This document shows, piece by piece, positions 6,302-14,644 of a stretch of 17,024 nucleotides of DNA; the stretch's first letter is position 1, and the number at the start of each line of letters is the position of its first letter. The translations under genes were made by a program, and so were the position numbers. Under the pieces are notes generated by a model that saw nothing but the letters and a program-made list of their open reading frames with translations, was not told the DNA's origin and did no database searches. This DNA comes from JAOTYV01 sp041557595 (GTDB taxonomy: Bacteria > Pseudomonadota > Alphaproteobacteria > UBA8366): positions 1 to 17,024 of the forward strand of contig JBFFGE010000097.1 in the NCBI GenBank assembly GCA_041557595.1, given 5' to 3'.

Positions 6302-7593
6302 GGCCCGCTTCCGCCCATTTCCTGCATGTACCGCCGCGCCAGCACCTTGCCTTCCTCGACCGCCGGCTGGTCGAACGGATCGACACCCAGCAGATGCGCG
6401 GCGATGATCGTCTCCAACATGAAATGCATCATCAAGGCGCCGAGCGTGCGCTCATCCACCGCTTCCAACGCCATGACCCGAACCGGTCGTCCCCGCGCCG
6501 CCAACGTCTCGGCGGTCGCCCGCTGGCAGGCGTCGAGTAAATCCCCCATTTGGCGTCCCAGCAGCGGCGCAAGCGCGGGATCGTCCACCAATTCCGGATC
6601 GATCAGCGGACCGGTTCCGGCCGACGGCCCCATGATGACGGTAAACATCTTGTCGGCCGGACCGTCCAGATAGAGCTGCAACTGACTGTGCTGATCGACC
6701 GTACCCATGGCGCGCAGGGGCGTGGTCCCCAGGCCGTCCTTGCCGAGGCTTTCCGCCCACAGCTGCCGGTACCACAGGGCGAAGGGCGCCAACCGATCGA
6801 CATAAGGGAACATCACCGACATGACCGCGCCGCGTTCGCGCGCCAATCCGACGGCGAGCGCTGCGCCGGCGACCGGCGGACAGGACGCCGGATCGTCGCC
6901 CGCGAGCACCTCCGACAAGACCGCCGCCGCGCCGTCGCGCACCGCCGCCGCATCGAGGCCCGCGATCAGCGCCGGCAGCATGCCGACCAGCGACAGCACG
7001 GCAAACCGTCCGCCCACCTTCGGATCGTGATCCAGTACGCGAAAGCCGTAGCGCGCCGCCAATTTGCGCAGCGGACTGCCGCCCGGCTCGGCCATCGCAA
7101 CAATCTGGTCGGCCAACGCGCTATCTCCGGCCGTCTGCTTCAGCCACGCCATGCAGCACAGCAGTTGCGTCAGGGTCTCGGCGGTGCCGCCCGATTTGGA
7201 AATCACGATGATGCCGGTCCGCCCCGCTGCCAATCGGGCGGTCAGCGCCGCAAAACTATGGGGATCGACGTTCTCCAAAAAATGCAACCGCGGCGACGTG
7301 TCACCGGCAAGCGCGTACAGGCTCAACCCGCCGAGGCTGGACCCGCCGGTCCCCAAAATCACGACGTCGTCGAATCGCCGGCGGCAGTCGGCCGCAACCT
7401 TTTCGAGGTCGCGTAGATCGTCGCGGCTCTCGGGCAAGCGCAGCAACGGCAGGCTCGACTCCGCATACCAGTCGCGCAAACGCTGCACCGCCGGCGCAGT
7501 CTCGGCGACAAGCGCCAGGAAGGCGTCGCGGCTCAGACCATGCGCGCCCACGGCATCGTCGAAACAGGATTCAATTTGATGGCTATAAATCAT
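6298..7593 (-). CDS. pgi: Glucose-6-phosphate isomerase
   Basis: Pgi interconverts glucose-6-phosphate and fructose-6-phosphate. The 431-residue product has the SIS-fold phosphate sites G83-S-S-L-G and S132-K-S-G-G-T-A-E-T140. It also has V193-G-G-R-F-A-V-L, the catalytic Glu in W279-A-E281-S-L-G-K-D-G, the His in V299-D-Q-H302-S-Q and the C-terminal lysine in V411-E-E-G-K416 (numbers approximate by one or two). At 431 residues it belongs to the shorter prokaryotic form, about 120 residues less than E. coli Pgi. The ATG at 7593 has no good Shine-Dalgarno. A possible promoter ends about five bases before it, so it may be read from a nearly leaderless message. mutL follows with a 4-base overlap, an unusual pairing of sugar metabolism with DNA repair. 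Confidence 0.94.
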   Translation of the reverse strand: MIYSHQIESCFDDAVGAHGLSRDAFLALVAETAPAVQRLRDWYAESSLPLLRLPESRDDLRDLEKVAADCRRRFDDVVILGTGGSSLGGLSLYALAGDTSPRLHFLENVDPHSFAALTARLAAGRTGIIVISKSGGTAETLTQLLCCMAWLKQTAGDSALADQIVAMAEPGGSPLRKLAARYGFRVLDHDPKVGGRFAVLSLVGMLPALIAGLDAAAVRDGAAAVLSEVLAGDDPASCPPVAGAALAVGLARERGAVMSVMFPYVDRLAPFALWYRQLWAESLGKDGLGTTPLRAMGTVDQHSQLQLYLDGPADKMFTVIMGPSAGTGPLIDPELVDDPALAPLLGRQMGDLLDACQRATAETLAARGRPVRVMALEAVDERTLGALMMHFMLETIIAAHLLGVDPFDQPAVEEGKVLARRYMQEMGGSGP

Positions 7594-7604
7594 GGGTTAA
7601 GCGC

Positions 7605-7633
7605 ATATTGCCCGTCGCCCCGACCCGACACAA
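7605..7633 (-). promoter_or_regulatory. Possible pgi-mutL promoter (near-leaderless)
   Basis: On the minus strand TTGTGT (7633-7628) and CAATAT (7610-7605) are separated by 17 bases, a sigma-70-like spacing with imperfect hexamers. A start about 7 bases past the -10 would lie around 5 bases before the pgi ATG, which fits the absence of a Shine-Dalgarno. Short weak matches arise by chance, so this is tentative. Confidence 0.22.
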
Positions 7634-7721
7634 TGGCGTCGTCAAAGCCTTGACCTGCGCGGCTTTCCCGATGCGGAAACCGCCCCTTGGCGCCCGATAA
7701 TCGCGACTCGCGGCGGGTGTC

Positions 7722-9089
7722 TCAGCTGTCGATATCGGGCGGTTCGGCCGTCGGCTTGATGCCTTCCGGATCGCCGACCACGGTGACAATCAGCTTGTCC
7801 GGGTCGAGCAACCGTTTGGACACCCGTGCGATGTCCTTCCGCGTCACTGCGTTGATCAATGCCGCGCGGCGATCGAGATAGTCGATACCGAGGTTATGGA
7901 ATTGCAGCGCGGCGAGGATCGAGGCGATGCGGTCGGTACTGGTAAAGCGCAGCGGAAAGGACCCGTTGATGAAGAGCTTCGCGTTTTCCAGTTCATCCTT
8001 GCTGACGCCCTGATCGCGCATGCGGAGGATTTGCGCCTTGATCAGATCCACCGACTGCCCCATCCGGGCATTCGCGGTCGCGACGCTGCCCATCCACAGC
8101 GGCGCGCCCTTGCGCGGGTTCAGATAGCTGTACACCGAATAGGCAAGTCCGCGTTTTTCGCGCACCTCGTTATAGAGCCAGGAGCTGAACGAGCCACCGC
8201 CCAGAATGTGGTTCATCACATAGGCGGCGTAGTAGTCCCGATCGTCGCGGGTCAGCCCGGGAAGGCCGAAAACGGCCGTCGATTGCGGCACCGGGCGGCG
8301 CACGACAAAAGTTTCCCCCAACGACGCAGCGGAAGCGGCGGCCACCGGCGCCTGGTCGCCTTTCGCGGGTAAGCCGCTGAACGCTTCGTCCAACAGCGCC
8401 GCCAGATCCGCCTTGCTGATATCGCCCGAAACGCCGACCACCAGTTTGTCCTTGGTCATCTGCTGCTTCGCGAAAGCGCGCATTTCCGGCACGGTTATCG
8501 CCTGGATACTGGTTTCCGTTCCGCTCAGCGGCGCACCATAGGGATGGTCGCGAAACGCCGCCCGCCGCCAGGTTCTCTGGGCGATATTGCCGGGCCGGCT
8601 GGAGCGCCGCTTGATGTCCGAGTGAATTTGGGTCCGAATCCGCTCGACCGAATCCGCATCGAAACGGGGCTTCGTCAGCGCCAGACGCAACAAGCGCACT
8701 GCCTCGGCGCGGTTCCGGTTCAGCGTCTTCAGGGTGCCGTTGAAGCTGTCCTTGCTGGCGCTGAAACCGAGACGGATCGAGAGATTTTGCAGCACGCCTT
8801 GAAAGGTCTGACTGTCCATCTCGCCCGCGCCTTCGTCCAACAGCGCGGCCGTCAGGTTCGCCAGCCCCGCCTTACCCTTGGGATCGTGAACGGCGCCGCC
8901 TCGAAACGAAAACTCAATTGCCAGCAGCGGGACCGTGTTGTCCTTCACGAACCATGCTTCGATTCCGCCGGGACTGACCACCCGCTCGACCGTGACCGCC
9001 TGCGCGGATGGCGATAGCGCCAAGGCAAGGGCCATCACCGTCACAGCCGCGACCACAGCATGCCGACCCGCACGAACATATCGTTTCAT
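7722..9089 (-). CDS. M16 peptidase family protein, non-catalytic subunit
   Basis: This 455-residue protein begins with a signal peptide (basic start, hydrophobic AVVAAVTVMALALAL, cleavage near S-A-Q-A31). Two M16 domains follow, so it is probably periplasmic. The zinc motif HxxEH is lost: after G75-L-A, where the family has H-x-x-E-H, it reads N78-L-T-A-A82. The C-terminal half has G297-G-G-S-F-S-S-W-L-Y and the R313-G-L-A-Y317-S-V-Y segment, the R/Y substrate-gripping motif that in two-subunit M16B enzymes sits on the non-catalytic partner. The gene lies 24 bases after the catalytic M16 gene, with AAGGAAG about 6 bases before the ATG. The pair very probably makes a heterodimer, as known for Sphingomonas and mitochondrial enzymes. 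Substrate unknown. Confidence 0.88.
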   Translation of the reverse strand: MKRYVRAGRHAVVAAVTVMALALALSPSAQAVTVERVVSPGGIEAWFVKDNTVPLLAIEFSFRGGAVHDPKGKAGLANLTAALLDEGAGEMDSQTFQGVLQNLSIRLGFSASKDSFNGTLKTLNRNRAEAVRLLRLALTKPRFDADSVERIRTQIHSDIKRRSSRPGNIAQRTWRRAAFRDHPYGAPLSGTETSIQAITVPEMRAFAKQQMTKDKLVVGVSGDISKADLAALLDEAFSGLPAKGDQAPVAAASAASLGETFVVRRPVPQSTAVFGLPGLTRDDRDYYAAYVMNHILGGGSFSSWLYNEVREKRGLAYSVYSYLNPRKGAPLWMGSVATANARMGQSVDLIKAQILRMRDQGVSKDELENAKLFINGSFPLRFTSTDRIASILAALQFHNLGIDYLDRRAALINAVTRKDIARVSKRLLDPDKLIVTVVGDPEGIKPTAEPPDIDS

Positions 9090-9113
9090 GGCGACTTCCT
9101 TCGGCCGTTGTTG

Positions 9114-10457
9114 TTAGATTGTCTCATCCGGCAGCAAGACGGCGGTTACCGGCTTGACCTCACCCAGAACGGACCGCGCGACGCGATTGACCGCCTCGGC
9201 GGTGACCGCGCCGATTCGTTCGGGCCAGGATTCCACGTCCTCGACATCCAGACCGATTGCCAGCGCACCGCCGAATATTTGTGCCGGCCCGTCAATCGAA
9301 TCGCGCGCGAATACCGCCGCATCCTGCAGCCGGACCACGGCTTCGCGCACTTCCGTCTCGGTAACGCCATCCTTGAGAAGCCGCTGGATTTCGGTTTTCA
9401 CGGCAGCCGCAAGCTCCTCGACCTTCGTTCCGGGCCGCGGCGACGCGTACAGCGAAAACGTGCCCGGGCCGCGCGCGTCCGGGTCGTACCAGGCGCCGGC
9501 CGCCGCCGCGATCTTTTGCTCTACGGCGAGCGCCCGATAGAGCCGGCTGGTCGATCCGCCACCCAGGATTTCCGACAGGATCTGCAGCGCATAGGCATCC
9601 TTGCGGTCGCCGAAACGATAACTCGGCGCCAGATAACGCTGCGACCACGCCGGATGGCGCACCTGTTTGTGTTTGAGCACGACGCGTCGTTCGGCCTTTT
9701 GCGGCGGCTCCCGCCACTCCGGGCGCGGCGGCAGGGCGCGCGCGGGGATGACACCGTAATATTTCTCCACCAGCGGCCGAACTTTCGCGGCCGTCACGTC
9801 GCCCGACAGAATCAGGATCGCGTTGTTCGGCGCGTACCAGCGCTTGTAGAAATCGACGATATCCTTCTGGCTCAGCGCCCTGATTTCGTGCGCCCAGCCG
9901 ATAATCGGAATGCGATAGGGGTGGTTCATGTAGAGCGCCGCGCCGACGGACTCCCGCAGCAACGCGTTGGGATTGTTCTCGACCCGGCTGCCGCGCTCCT
10001 CGAGCACGACCTGGCGCTCCGGCTCGATGTCTTCCTTGCTGAGAACCAGATTGGTCATCCGGTCCGCCTCGATCCGCATCATCTGTTCGAGCCGATCCGC
10101 CGCTACGGTCTGGTAGTAGCCGGTATAGTCATGCGACGTGAATGCGTTCTCCCGGCCGCCGTTGCGCGCGACGATGGCGGAGAACTGCCCCGGCTTGAGG
10201 GTCTTCGTCCCCTTGAACATCAGATGTTCGAAAAAATGGGCGAGGCCCGACTTGCCGGGCGGCTCGTCGATCGCGCCCACCCTGTAATAGATGCTGTGGG
10301 TGACAACGGGCACGCGGTGATTGGGAATCACCACCACTTGCAGACCATTATTCAACGTGAAGGTTTCGGGATTGAAGATCTTGGAAAATGCCGGTCCGGC
10401 CAAAGCCGAGAGAAAAACCGTCACACCGACGCAGACAAACAATTTTGCGGATTTCAT
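9114..10457 (-). CDS. M16 zinc peptidase, catalytic subunit
   Basis: This 447-residue protein has a signal peptide (MKSAKLFVCVGVTVFLSALA, cleavage near G21-P-A-F-S). An N-terminal M16 domain carries the intact inverted zinc motif H74-F-F-E77-H78. The third zinc ligand is Glu154 in V-V-L-E-E-R, giving the expected spacing of 75 residues after His78. R155-G-S-R-V-E-N-N-P and GGGSTSRLYRAL are further family segments. I chose the ATG at 10457 because the signal peptide begins there; the open frame extends 22 codons further, but that would bury the signal. It should degrade or process peptides in the periplasm, with the adjacent non-catalytic subunit supplying substrate grip. A possible promoter lies about 40 to 65 bases upstream, in a 114-base gap after the DUF3035 lipoprotein gene. 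Which peptides it cuts is not visible. Confidence 0.92.
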   Translation of the reverse strand: MKSAKLFVCVGVTVFLSALAGPAFSKIFNPETFTLNNGLQVVVIPNHRVPVVTHSIYYRVGAIDEPPGKSGLAHFFEHLMFKGTKTLKPGQFSAIVARNGGRENAFTSHDYTGYYQTVAADRLEQMMRIEADRMTNLVLSKEDIEPERQVVLEERGSRVENNPNALLRESVGAALYMNHPYRIPIIGWAHEIRALSQKDIVDFYKRWYAPNNAILILSGDVTAAKVRPLVEKYYGVIPARALPPRPEWREPPQKAERRVVLKHKQVRHPAWSQRYLAPSYRFGDRKDAYALQILSEILGGGSTSRLYRALAVEQKIAAAAGAWYDPDARGPGTFSLYASPRPGTKVEELAAAVKTEIQRLLKDGVTETEVREAVVRLQDAAVFARDSIDGPAQIFGGALAIGLDVEDVESWPERIGAVTAEAVNRVARSVLGEVKPVTAVLLPDETI

Positions 10458-10493
10458 GAATCCATTCCGTGTTAACCGGGCAAATATAAACAC

Positions 10494-10523
10494 GCTATAT
10501 GGGGCATCTCTGCGGCGAAACAA
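10494..10523 (-). promoter_or_regulatory. Possible promoter of the M16 peptidase pair
   Basis: In the AT-richer part of the 114-base gap before the catalytic M16 gene, the minus strand has TTGTTT (10523-10518) and TATAGC (10499-10494) 18 bases apart. A transcript starting near 10487 would have a leader of about 30 bases carrying GGAATGG before the ATG. Neither hexamer is perfect; the call rests on spacing and the local drop in GC. Confidence 0.28.
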
Positions 10524-10571
10524 TGGCGCGGCAGTGGAATTACACCCCGAGAATCAATCCTTTGAAATGTT

Positions 10572-11210
10572 CTACTTCGCGTCGCCGCGCTTCGGCTTGC
10601 CGTCCGCGGGTTGTCCCAGCGCGGCGTTCCGGTTCAAACGCTCCGCCTCGCTGCTCGGGTTGATCGTCGCCCCCTCGCTCTTGACGCTGCGCCAGAAAAC
10701 CAGCTTGTCGACAAGCGACTCATCTTCCTGCACCCGGCCGCTCTCGAGGTCCACCAGCGTGCGAATTTTCGGGTCCACCTGTTGCGCGCCGGCCTGCTGC
10801 AGCAAGGCGAGTTCGCCCGACGAAAGACTGGTCGCCGTCTGCGGGTCTGTCATCACAACCGGCCGGGACGCGGCAGCGCCCGCTTGTTCGGATTTGCCCG
10901 CCGTGCCTGTGAGCGGCGGCACGACGACGGTCGGAACGCTGGGCTTCGGGCTCGCCAGCGCCACCGGCTGCTGCGAACTGCTCAGTAAATTCTTTTGGGC
11001 GTCCTCGCGCGGCGTCACCTCGTTCGGCCGCTTCGCCCCGGCGCGAGGCGGGCGGAGAGAATAATCGGGCGGTTGGCTCAATGGCGCCCGGCTTACAACG
11101 CCGAACTCGTCCGGGCCGGATCGGCGCGAATCGTCGAAAAGAATACAGCCCGACACGAACGTTCCCGCCGCGAGCAGCACTATTCCAGTTTTGAAAGATC
11201 CGTGTATCAC
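10572..11210 (-). CDS. DUF3035 family lipoprotein, probable BAM complex subunit BamF
   Basis: This 212-residue lipoprotein starts at a GTG at 11210. An adjacent in-frame GTG at 11216 directly abuts the GGAGG (11217-11221), whereas 11210 is 6 bases away, so 11210 is preferred. The signal peptide is IHGSFKTGIVLLAAGTF with lipobox V19-S-G-C22. Soon after comes the family signature PDEFGVVSRAPLSQPPDY, followed by L-R-P-P-R. In Alphaproteobacteria such proteins (DUF3035) are annotated as BamF, an outer-membrane beta-barrel assembly subunit related in its N-terminal motif to BamC. The rest is low-complexity Ala/Ser/Pro/Gln, with a charged segment (DLESGRVQEDESLVDKLVFW) near the end. It lies 26 bases after lspA, whose product should process it. 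Family placement is good; the BAM role is taken from the family. Confidence 0.78.
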   Translation of the reverse strand: MIHGSFKTGIVLLAAGTFVSGCILFDDSRRSGPDEFGVVSRAPLSQPPDYSLRPPRAGAKRPNEVTPREDAQKNLLSSSQQPVALASPKPSVPTVVVPPLTGTAGKSEQAGAAASRPVVMTDPQTATSLSSGELALLQQAGAQQVDPKIRTLVDLESGRVQEDESLVDKLVFWRSVKSEGATINPSSEAERLNRNAALGQPADGKPKRGDAK

Positions 11211-11216
11211 CGTCAC

Positions 11217-11221
11217 CCTCC
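11217..11221 (-). promoter_or_regulatory. Shine-Dalgarno that decides the DUF3035 lipoprotein start
   Basis: The minus strand reads GGAGG, then GTGACG, then GTG. A strong ribosome site normally sits 5 to 9 bases from its start, so initiation should be at the second GTG (11210), not the first (11216), which touches the site. The change removes two residues and does not affect the lipobox. Confidence 0.6.
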
Positions 11222-11236
11222 GTATTGCACGGGAGT

Positions 11237-11710
11237 CTATATGGGTTTTCGGCGGCTTTCAAACAATCCATCGATCAGGATGAGCACGACGCCGATCGAA
11301 ATCGCGGAATCCGCCACGTTAAAAGCTGGCCAATGGTACCCGGCAACATGGAAATCGAGAAAGTCGACCACCGCGCCATGGATTACCCGGTCCAAAACGT
11401 TGCTCAGCGCGCCGCCCAGCACCAGACCGATCGCGACCGCGGTCAGTCGCCGATCGTTGCGCCAGAGCCATACGGCCAGCACCGCGGAAATTCCGAGCGC
11501 TAACGCGATCAGAATATATTTGGTCGCGGGCGATCCGTCGCTGAACAGGCCGAAGCTGACACCCCGGTTCCAGACCAACAGGACAATATTGAAGAACCCG
11601 GTGATCTCGATGGAACGCGGCGCTTCCAAATAGGCCTGGTAGGCGAACCATTTCGTCGCCTGATCCACGCCCATGATCAACGCGGCCAGGCCCAACCCCT
11701 GATAAAACAT
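11237..11710 (-). CDS. lspA: Lipoprotein signal peptidase LspA (signal peptidase II)
   Basis: LspA is an inner-membrane aspartyl protease that cleaves the signal peptide from prolipoproteins once the lipobox Cys has been diacylated. The 157-residue protein has four hydrophobic spans (about 4-24, 62-83, 91-108 and 132-150). The conserved elements are all present: D16-Q-A-T-K20, N48-R-G-V-S-F-G, and G99-G-A-L-S-N104-x-x-D107-R. The catalytic aspartates are D116 in A-V-V-D-F and D134 in F-N-V-A-D-S-A. It starts 6 bases after the ileS stop, with GGAA and ATAGCAG just upstream inside the ileS end, so it is probably translated from the ileS message. The next gene encodes a lipoprotein that should be its substrate. 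Confidence 0.95.
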   Translation of the reverse strand: MFYQGLGLAALIMGVDQATKWFAYQAYLEAPRSIEITGFFNIVLLVWNRGVSFGLFSDGSPATKYILIALALGISAVLAVWLWRNDRRLTAVAIGLVLGGALSNVLDRVIHGAVVDFLDFHVAGYHWPAFNVADSAISIGVVLILIDGLFESRRKPI

Positions 11711-11716
11711 CGGCTG

Positions 11717-14557
11717 CTATTCCGCGGCGGTTCGGTATGTCCGAACCGCATCCGCGCAACGGTTGCAGACGCCGGCGACATCCGTGTCGGTCCCGACTTC
11801 AGGCAGAACCTTCCAGCAGCGCGCGCATTTCTCTCCCGAGGCGGTCTTCGGCACGACGCCGATTTCGGGCGCATCCGCCAGCGTGAAAGCGGCAGCGGGC
11901 GGCTCTCCGAGCGTCACCACGACATCCGACGTGATGGCGATATCCGCCAGATCCACCCCGGCGAGCGCGCCGTTATGCGCGTCATCCAGGAAGACTTCCG
12001 GCGCGGCCTGCAAGCTGGAGCCAATACGCTTCTCCGCACGCTCCAGCTCGAGCGCGCCCAAGATGACCCGGCGGACCGCGCGGACCTTCTGCCATTTTTC
12101 CGCCAAGGCGTCGTCGCGCCAATCGCCCGGAATTTCCGGAAACTCCCGAAGGTGAACGCTGTCCTGTTCGCTGGCATGACGGGTCAGCCACACCTCTTCG
12201 GCGGTAAAGCAGAGAATCGGCGCAAGCCACGCGGACAGGCAGTCGAACAGAATATCGAGCACCGTTTGCGCCGCGCGCCGCCGGGGATCGCCCAGCGCAT
12301 CGCAATACAGACTGTCCTTGCGGATATCGAAATAGAAGGCGGATAAATCGACCGCGCAGAAATCATGCAGGTGGCGGAACATCGCATGAAAATCATAGGT
12401 ATCGCAGCACGACCGGATATCCCGATCCAGTTCGTAAATCCGGTGCAGAACCCAGCGCTCCAGCTCCGGCATCTCCTTCGCCGCCACCCGGTCGCCCGTC
12501 TCGAACCCATTCAAATTGCCGAGCAGATAGCGCAGCGTATTGCGCAGACGGCGATAGGCGTCGGTCTGGTGCTTGATGATATCGGGGCCGATCTTCAAAT
12601 CTTCCGAATAGTCGGAGGCGACGACCCACAGGCGCAGAATTTCGGCGCCATACTTATCGACGACTTCCTGCGGCGCGACTACGTTGCCGAGTGATTTCGA
12701 CATCTTGCGGCCGTCCTCCGCCATCACGAAGCCATGCGTCAGGACGCTGTCATAGGGCGCCCGCCCACGGGTGCCGCAGGCCTCCAGCAGCGAGGAATGG
12801 AACCAGCCACGATGCTGATCCGAACCTTCGAGATAGAGCGACGCCGGCCAGGACAGGTCGGGCCGTTGTTCCAGGACGAAGGCATGGGTCGATCCGGAAT
12901 CGAACCACACGTCGACGACGTCGCGCACCTGCTCGTAATCGTCCGCGCTGTAGTCGTTGCCGAGAAAGCGCTGAGGGTCGCTCTCGAACCATGCGTCGGC
13001 GCCTTCCCGTTCGAAGGCTTCCGCGATCCGCTCCGACACCGTGGCGTCGCGCAACGGTTCGCCGGTTTTCTTCTCGACGAAAATCGGGATCGGAACGCCC
13101 CAGGCGCGCTGCCGGGAGATACACCAGTCCGGCCGGGTTTCGATCATCGAATACAACCGGTTGCGGCCTTGCGGCGGAAAGAAACCGGTCTGTTCGATCG
13201 CCGCCAACGCCGTCTCGCGCAGGCCGTTCGTCTCCATCGAAATGAACCATTGCGACGTGTTGCGGAAGATCAGCGGCGCCTTGGACCGCCAGGAATGCGG
13301 ATAGCTGTGACGCAGCCGGCCCTTGGCCAGCAACGCCCCGGCATCGATCAGGGCCTTGATGATCGGCCCGGTCGCATCGCCCGGCTTGCCGTCCGCGGTA
13401 TAGACGCATTTGCCCGCGACCAGCGGCACGTGGTCGTAGAACACCCCGTCCTCGCCGACGGTTTCCGGCACTTCCAAACCGTGTTTGGACCCCAACACGA
13501 AGTCGTCGGCGCCGTGGCCCGGCGCGATATGCACGAACCCGGTGCCGGTTTCGACGGTCACGAATTCGCCCGCCATCAACGGCACCTCATAGTCGTAGCC
13601 CTGTCCGCGCCAGGGATGGGCGCATACCGTCCCCGCCAGATCGCCGCCCTTGAGCCGGGCGACGACATCGTGCCCGGTAATGCCGGCTTCCATGCAGACA
13701 TCGTCGAGCAGCGGCGCGGCGATCACGATCTTTTCGCCCGGCCGGGCGAGCCCGTCCTCCGTGGCCCCGGTCACCGCGATCACCAGATAGTCGAAATCGG
13801 CGCCAAAGGCGACGCCGCGGTTGCCGGGCATGGTCCAGGGCGTGGTGGTCCAGATCACCACGGCGGCGCCTTCCAGCGCCGGCAGCGACGCCTTCACGAT
13901 CGGGAACCGCACATGGATGGTGGGCGAACTGACGTCCTGATATTCGACTTCCGCTTCCGCCAGCGCGGTCTTCTCGACCACCGACCACAGCACCGGTTTG
14001 GAACCGCGGAACAGCCCGCCATTGACCAGGAACTTGCCGATTTCGCGGGCGATTTGCGCCTCCGCGGCATAGGTCATCGTGGTGTAGGGATTCTGCCAGT
14101 CGCCGAACACGCCCAGGCGCTTGAATTCCTCGCGTTGGACATCGATCCAATGCGCCGCGAACTCCCGGCATTCCTGGCGGAATTCGACGATCGGCACGTC
14201 GTCCTTGTCCTTGCCCGCCTCGCGATAGCGCTCCTCGATCTTCCATTCGATCGGCAGGCCATGGCAGTCCCAGCCCGGCACGTAATTGGCGTCCTTGCCC
14301 AGCATCTGCTGCGTCCGGTTGATCACATCTTTGAGGATCTTGTTCAGCGCGTGCCCGATATGCAGATGACCGTTGGCATAGGGCGGGCCGTCATGCAGCA
14401 CGAAGGGCGGCTTGCCGGCGGACGCCGCACGCATCCGGTCCCATAGGCCGATCTCCGCCCAGCGCGCCAGCAATTCGGGCTCGCGCTGCGGCAACCCGGC
14501 TTTCATGGGAAAGTCGGTCCGGGGCAGGTGGATCGTATCCTTATAGTCCAAGGTCAT
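11717..14557 (-). CDS. ileS: Isoleucyl-tRNA synthetase
   Basis: IleRS charges tRNA-Ile and edits misactivated valine. The 946-residue protein has the class I signature H66-I-G-H69 (in G-H-L-H-I-G-H-A) and K618-M-S-K-S622, positioned at 12692-12706. Between them is the CP1 editing domain (TTTPWTMPGNRG, DYEVPLMAGEFVT, HIAPGHGADDF). The C-terminal zinc site is C911-A-R-C914 and C931-N-R-C934, so this is the bacterial type with a zinc knuckle, not the eukaryote-like form. The ATG at 14557 is preceded by GGAAAG about 8 bases away. It follows ribF after an 87-base gap holding a likely promoter and 13-bp repeats, and leads into lspA 6 bases later. No T-box leader is visible, as expected outside Gram-positives. 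Confidence 0.97.
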   Translation of the reverse strand: MTLDYKDTIHLPRTDFPMKAGLPQREPELLARWAEIGLWDRMRAASAGKPPFVLHDGPPYANGHLHIGHALNKILKDVINRTQQMLGKDANYVPGWDCHGLPIEWKIEERYREAGKDKDDVPIVEFRQECREFAAHWIDVQREEFKRLGVFGDWQNPYTTMTYAAEAQIAREIGKFLVNGGLFRGSKPVLWSVVEKTALAEAEVEYQDVSSPTIHVRFPIVKASLPALEGAAVVIWTTTPWTMPGNRGVAFGADFDYLVIAVTGATEDGLARPGEKIVIAAPLLDDVCMEAGITGHDVVARLKGGDLAGTVCAHPWRGQGYDYEVPLMAGEFVTVETGTGFVHIAPGHGADDFVLGSKHGLEVPETVGEDGVFYDHVPLVAGKCVYTADGKPGDATGPIIKALIDAGALLAKGRLRHSYPHSWRSKAPLIFRNTSQWFISMETNGLRETALAAIEQTGFFPPQGRNRLYSMIETRPDWCISRQRAWGVPIPIFVEKKTGEPLRDATVSERIAEAFEREGADAWFESDPQRFLGNDYSADDYEQVRDVVDVWFDSGSTHAFVLEQRPDLSWPASLYLEGSDQHRGWFHSSLLEACGTRGRAPYDSVLTHGFVMAEDGRKMSKSLGNVVAPQEVVDKYGAEILRLWVVASDYSEDLKIGPDIIKHQTDAYRRLRNTLRYLLGNLNGFETGDRVAAKEMPELERWVLHRIYELDRDIRSCCDTYDFHAMFRHLHDFCAVDLSAFYFDIRKDSLYCDALGDPRRRAAQTVLDILFDCLSAWLAPILCFTAEEVWLTRHASEQDSVHLREFPEIPGDWRDDALAEKWQKVRAVRRVILGALELERAEKRIGSSLQAAPEVFLDDAHNGALAGVDLADIAITSDVVVTLGEPPAAAFTLADAPEIGVVPKTASGEKCARCWKVLPEVGTDTDVAGVCNRCADAVRTYRTAAE

Positions 14558-14581
14558 AGCGTGCTTTCCGAGTGGCGGGCC

Positions 14582-14609
14582 ATCCTATACGGCGCGGCGG
14601 CACGGTCAA
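14582..14609 (-). promoter_or_regulatory. Probable ileS promoter
   Basis: On the minus strand TTGACC (14609-14604, 5/6 match to the -35 consensus) is followed after 16 bases by TAGGAT (14587-14582, 4/6 to the -10). A start near 14575 gives a leader of under 20 bases containing GGAAAG before the ileS ATG. The -35 sits at the end of the adjoining 13-bp repeats and uses their terminal TTGA. Confidence 0.4.
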
Positions 14610-14640
14610 GATTTGCGCTCAAGATTTGCGCACAAGATTA
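14606..14640 (-). repeat. 13-bp tandem repeat, about 2.7 copies, upstream of ileS
   Basis: The + strand reads TCAAGATTTGCGC twice in perfect tandem (14606-14618, 14619-14631), then a third partial, diverged copy, ACAAGATTA. On the minus strand this gives AATCTTG three times at 13-base spacing. It fills about 40% of the gap between ribF and ileS and runs into the probable ileS -35. It may be replication slippage, or a set of direct sites for a regulator. Confidence 0.85.
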
Positions 14641-14644
14641 GCAG

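Noticed and set aside
4562..6673. 703-codon open frame on the + strand
   Set aside because: It lies opposite mutL and the end of pgi, which have full motif sets. The + product is Arg/His/Gln-rich without recognisable domains, typical of antisense frames in GC-rich DNA.
9060..10475. 471-codon open frame on the + strand
   Set aside because: It is antisense to the catalytic M16 gene, which has HFFEH, the third zinc ligand and a signal peptide.
12734..14446. 570-codon open frame on the + strand
   Set aside because: It is antisense to ileS; the composition is biased and no family motif is present.
14606..14640. CRISPR-like direct repeats
   Set aside because: The units are 13 bp and strictly tandem without spacers, so this is not a CRISPR array.
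14558..14644. T-box leader upstream of ileS
   Set aside because: The 87-base gap is too short, and no T-box core sequence or terminator is present.
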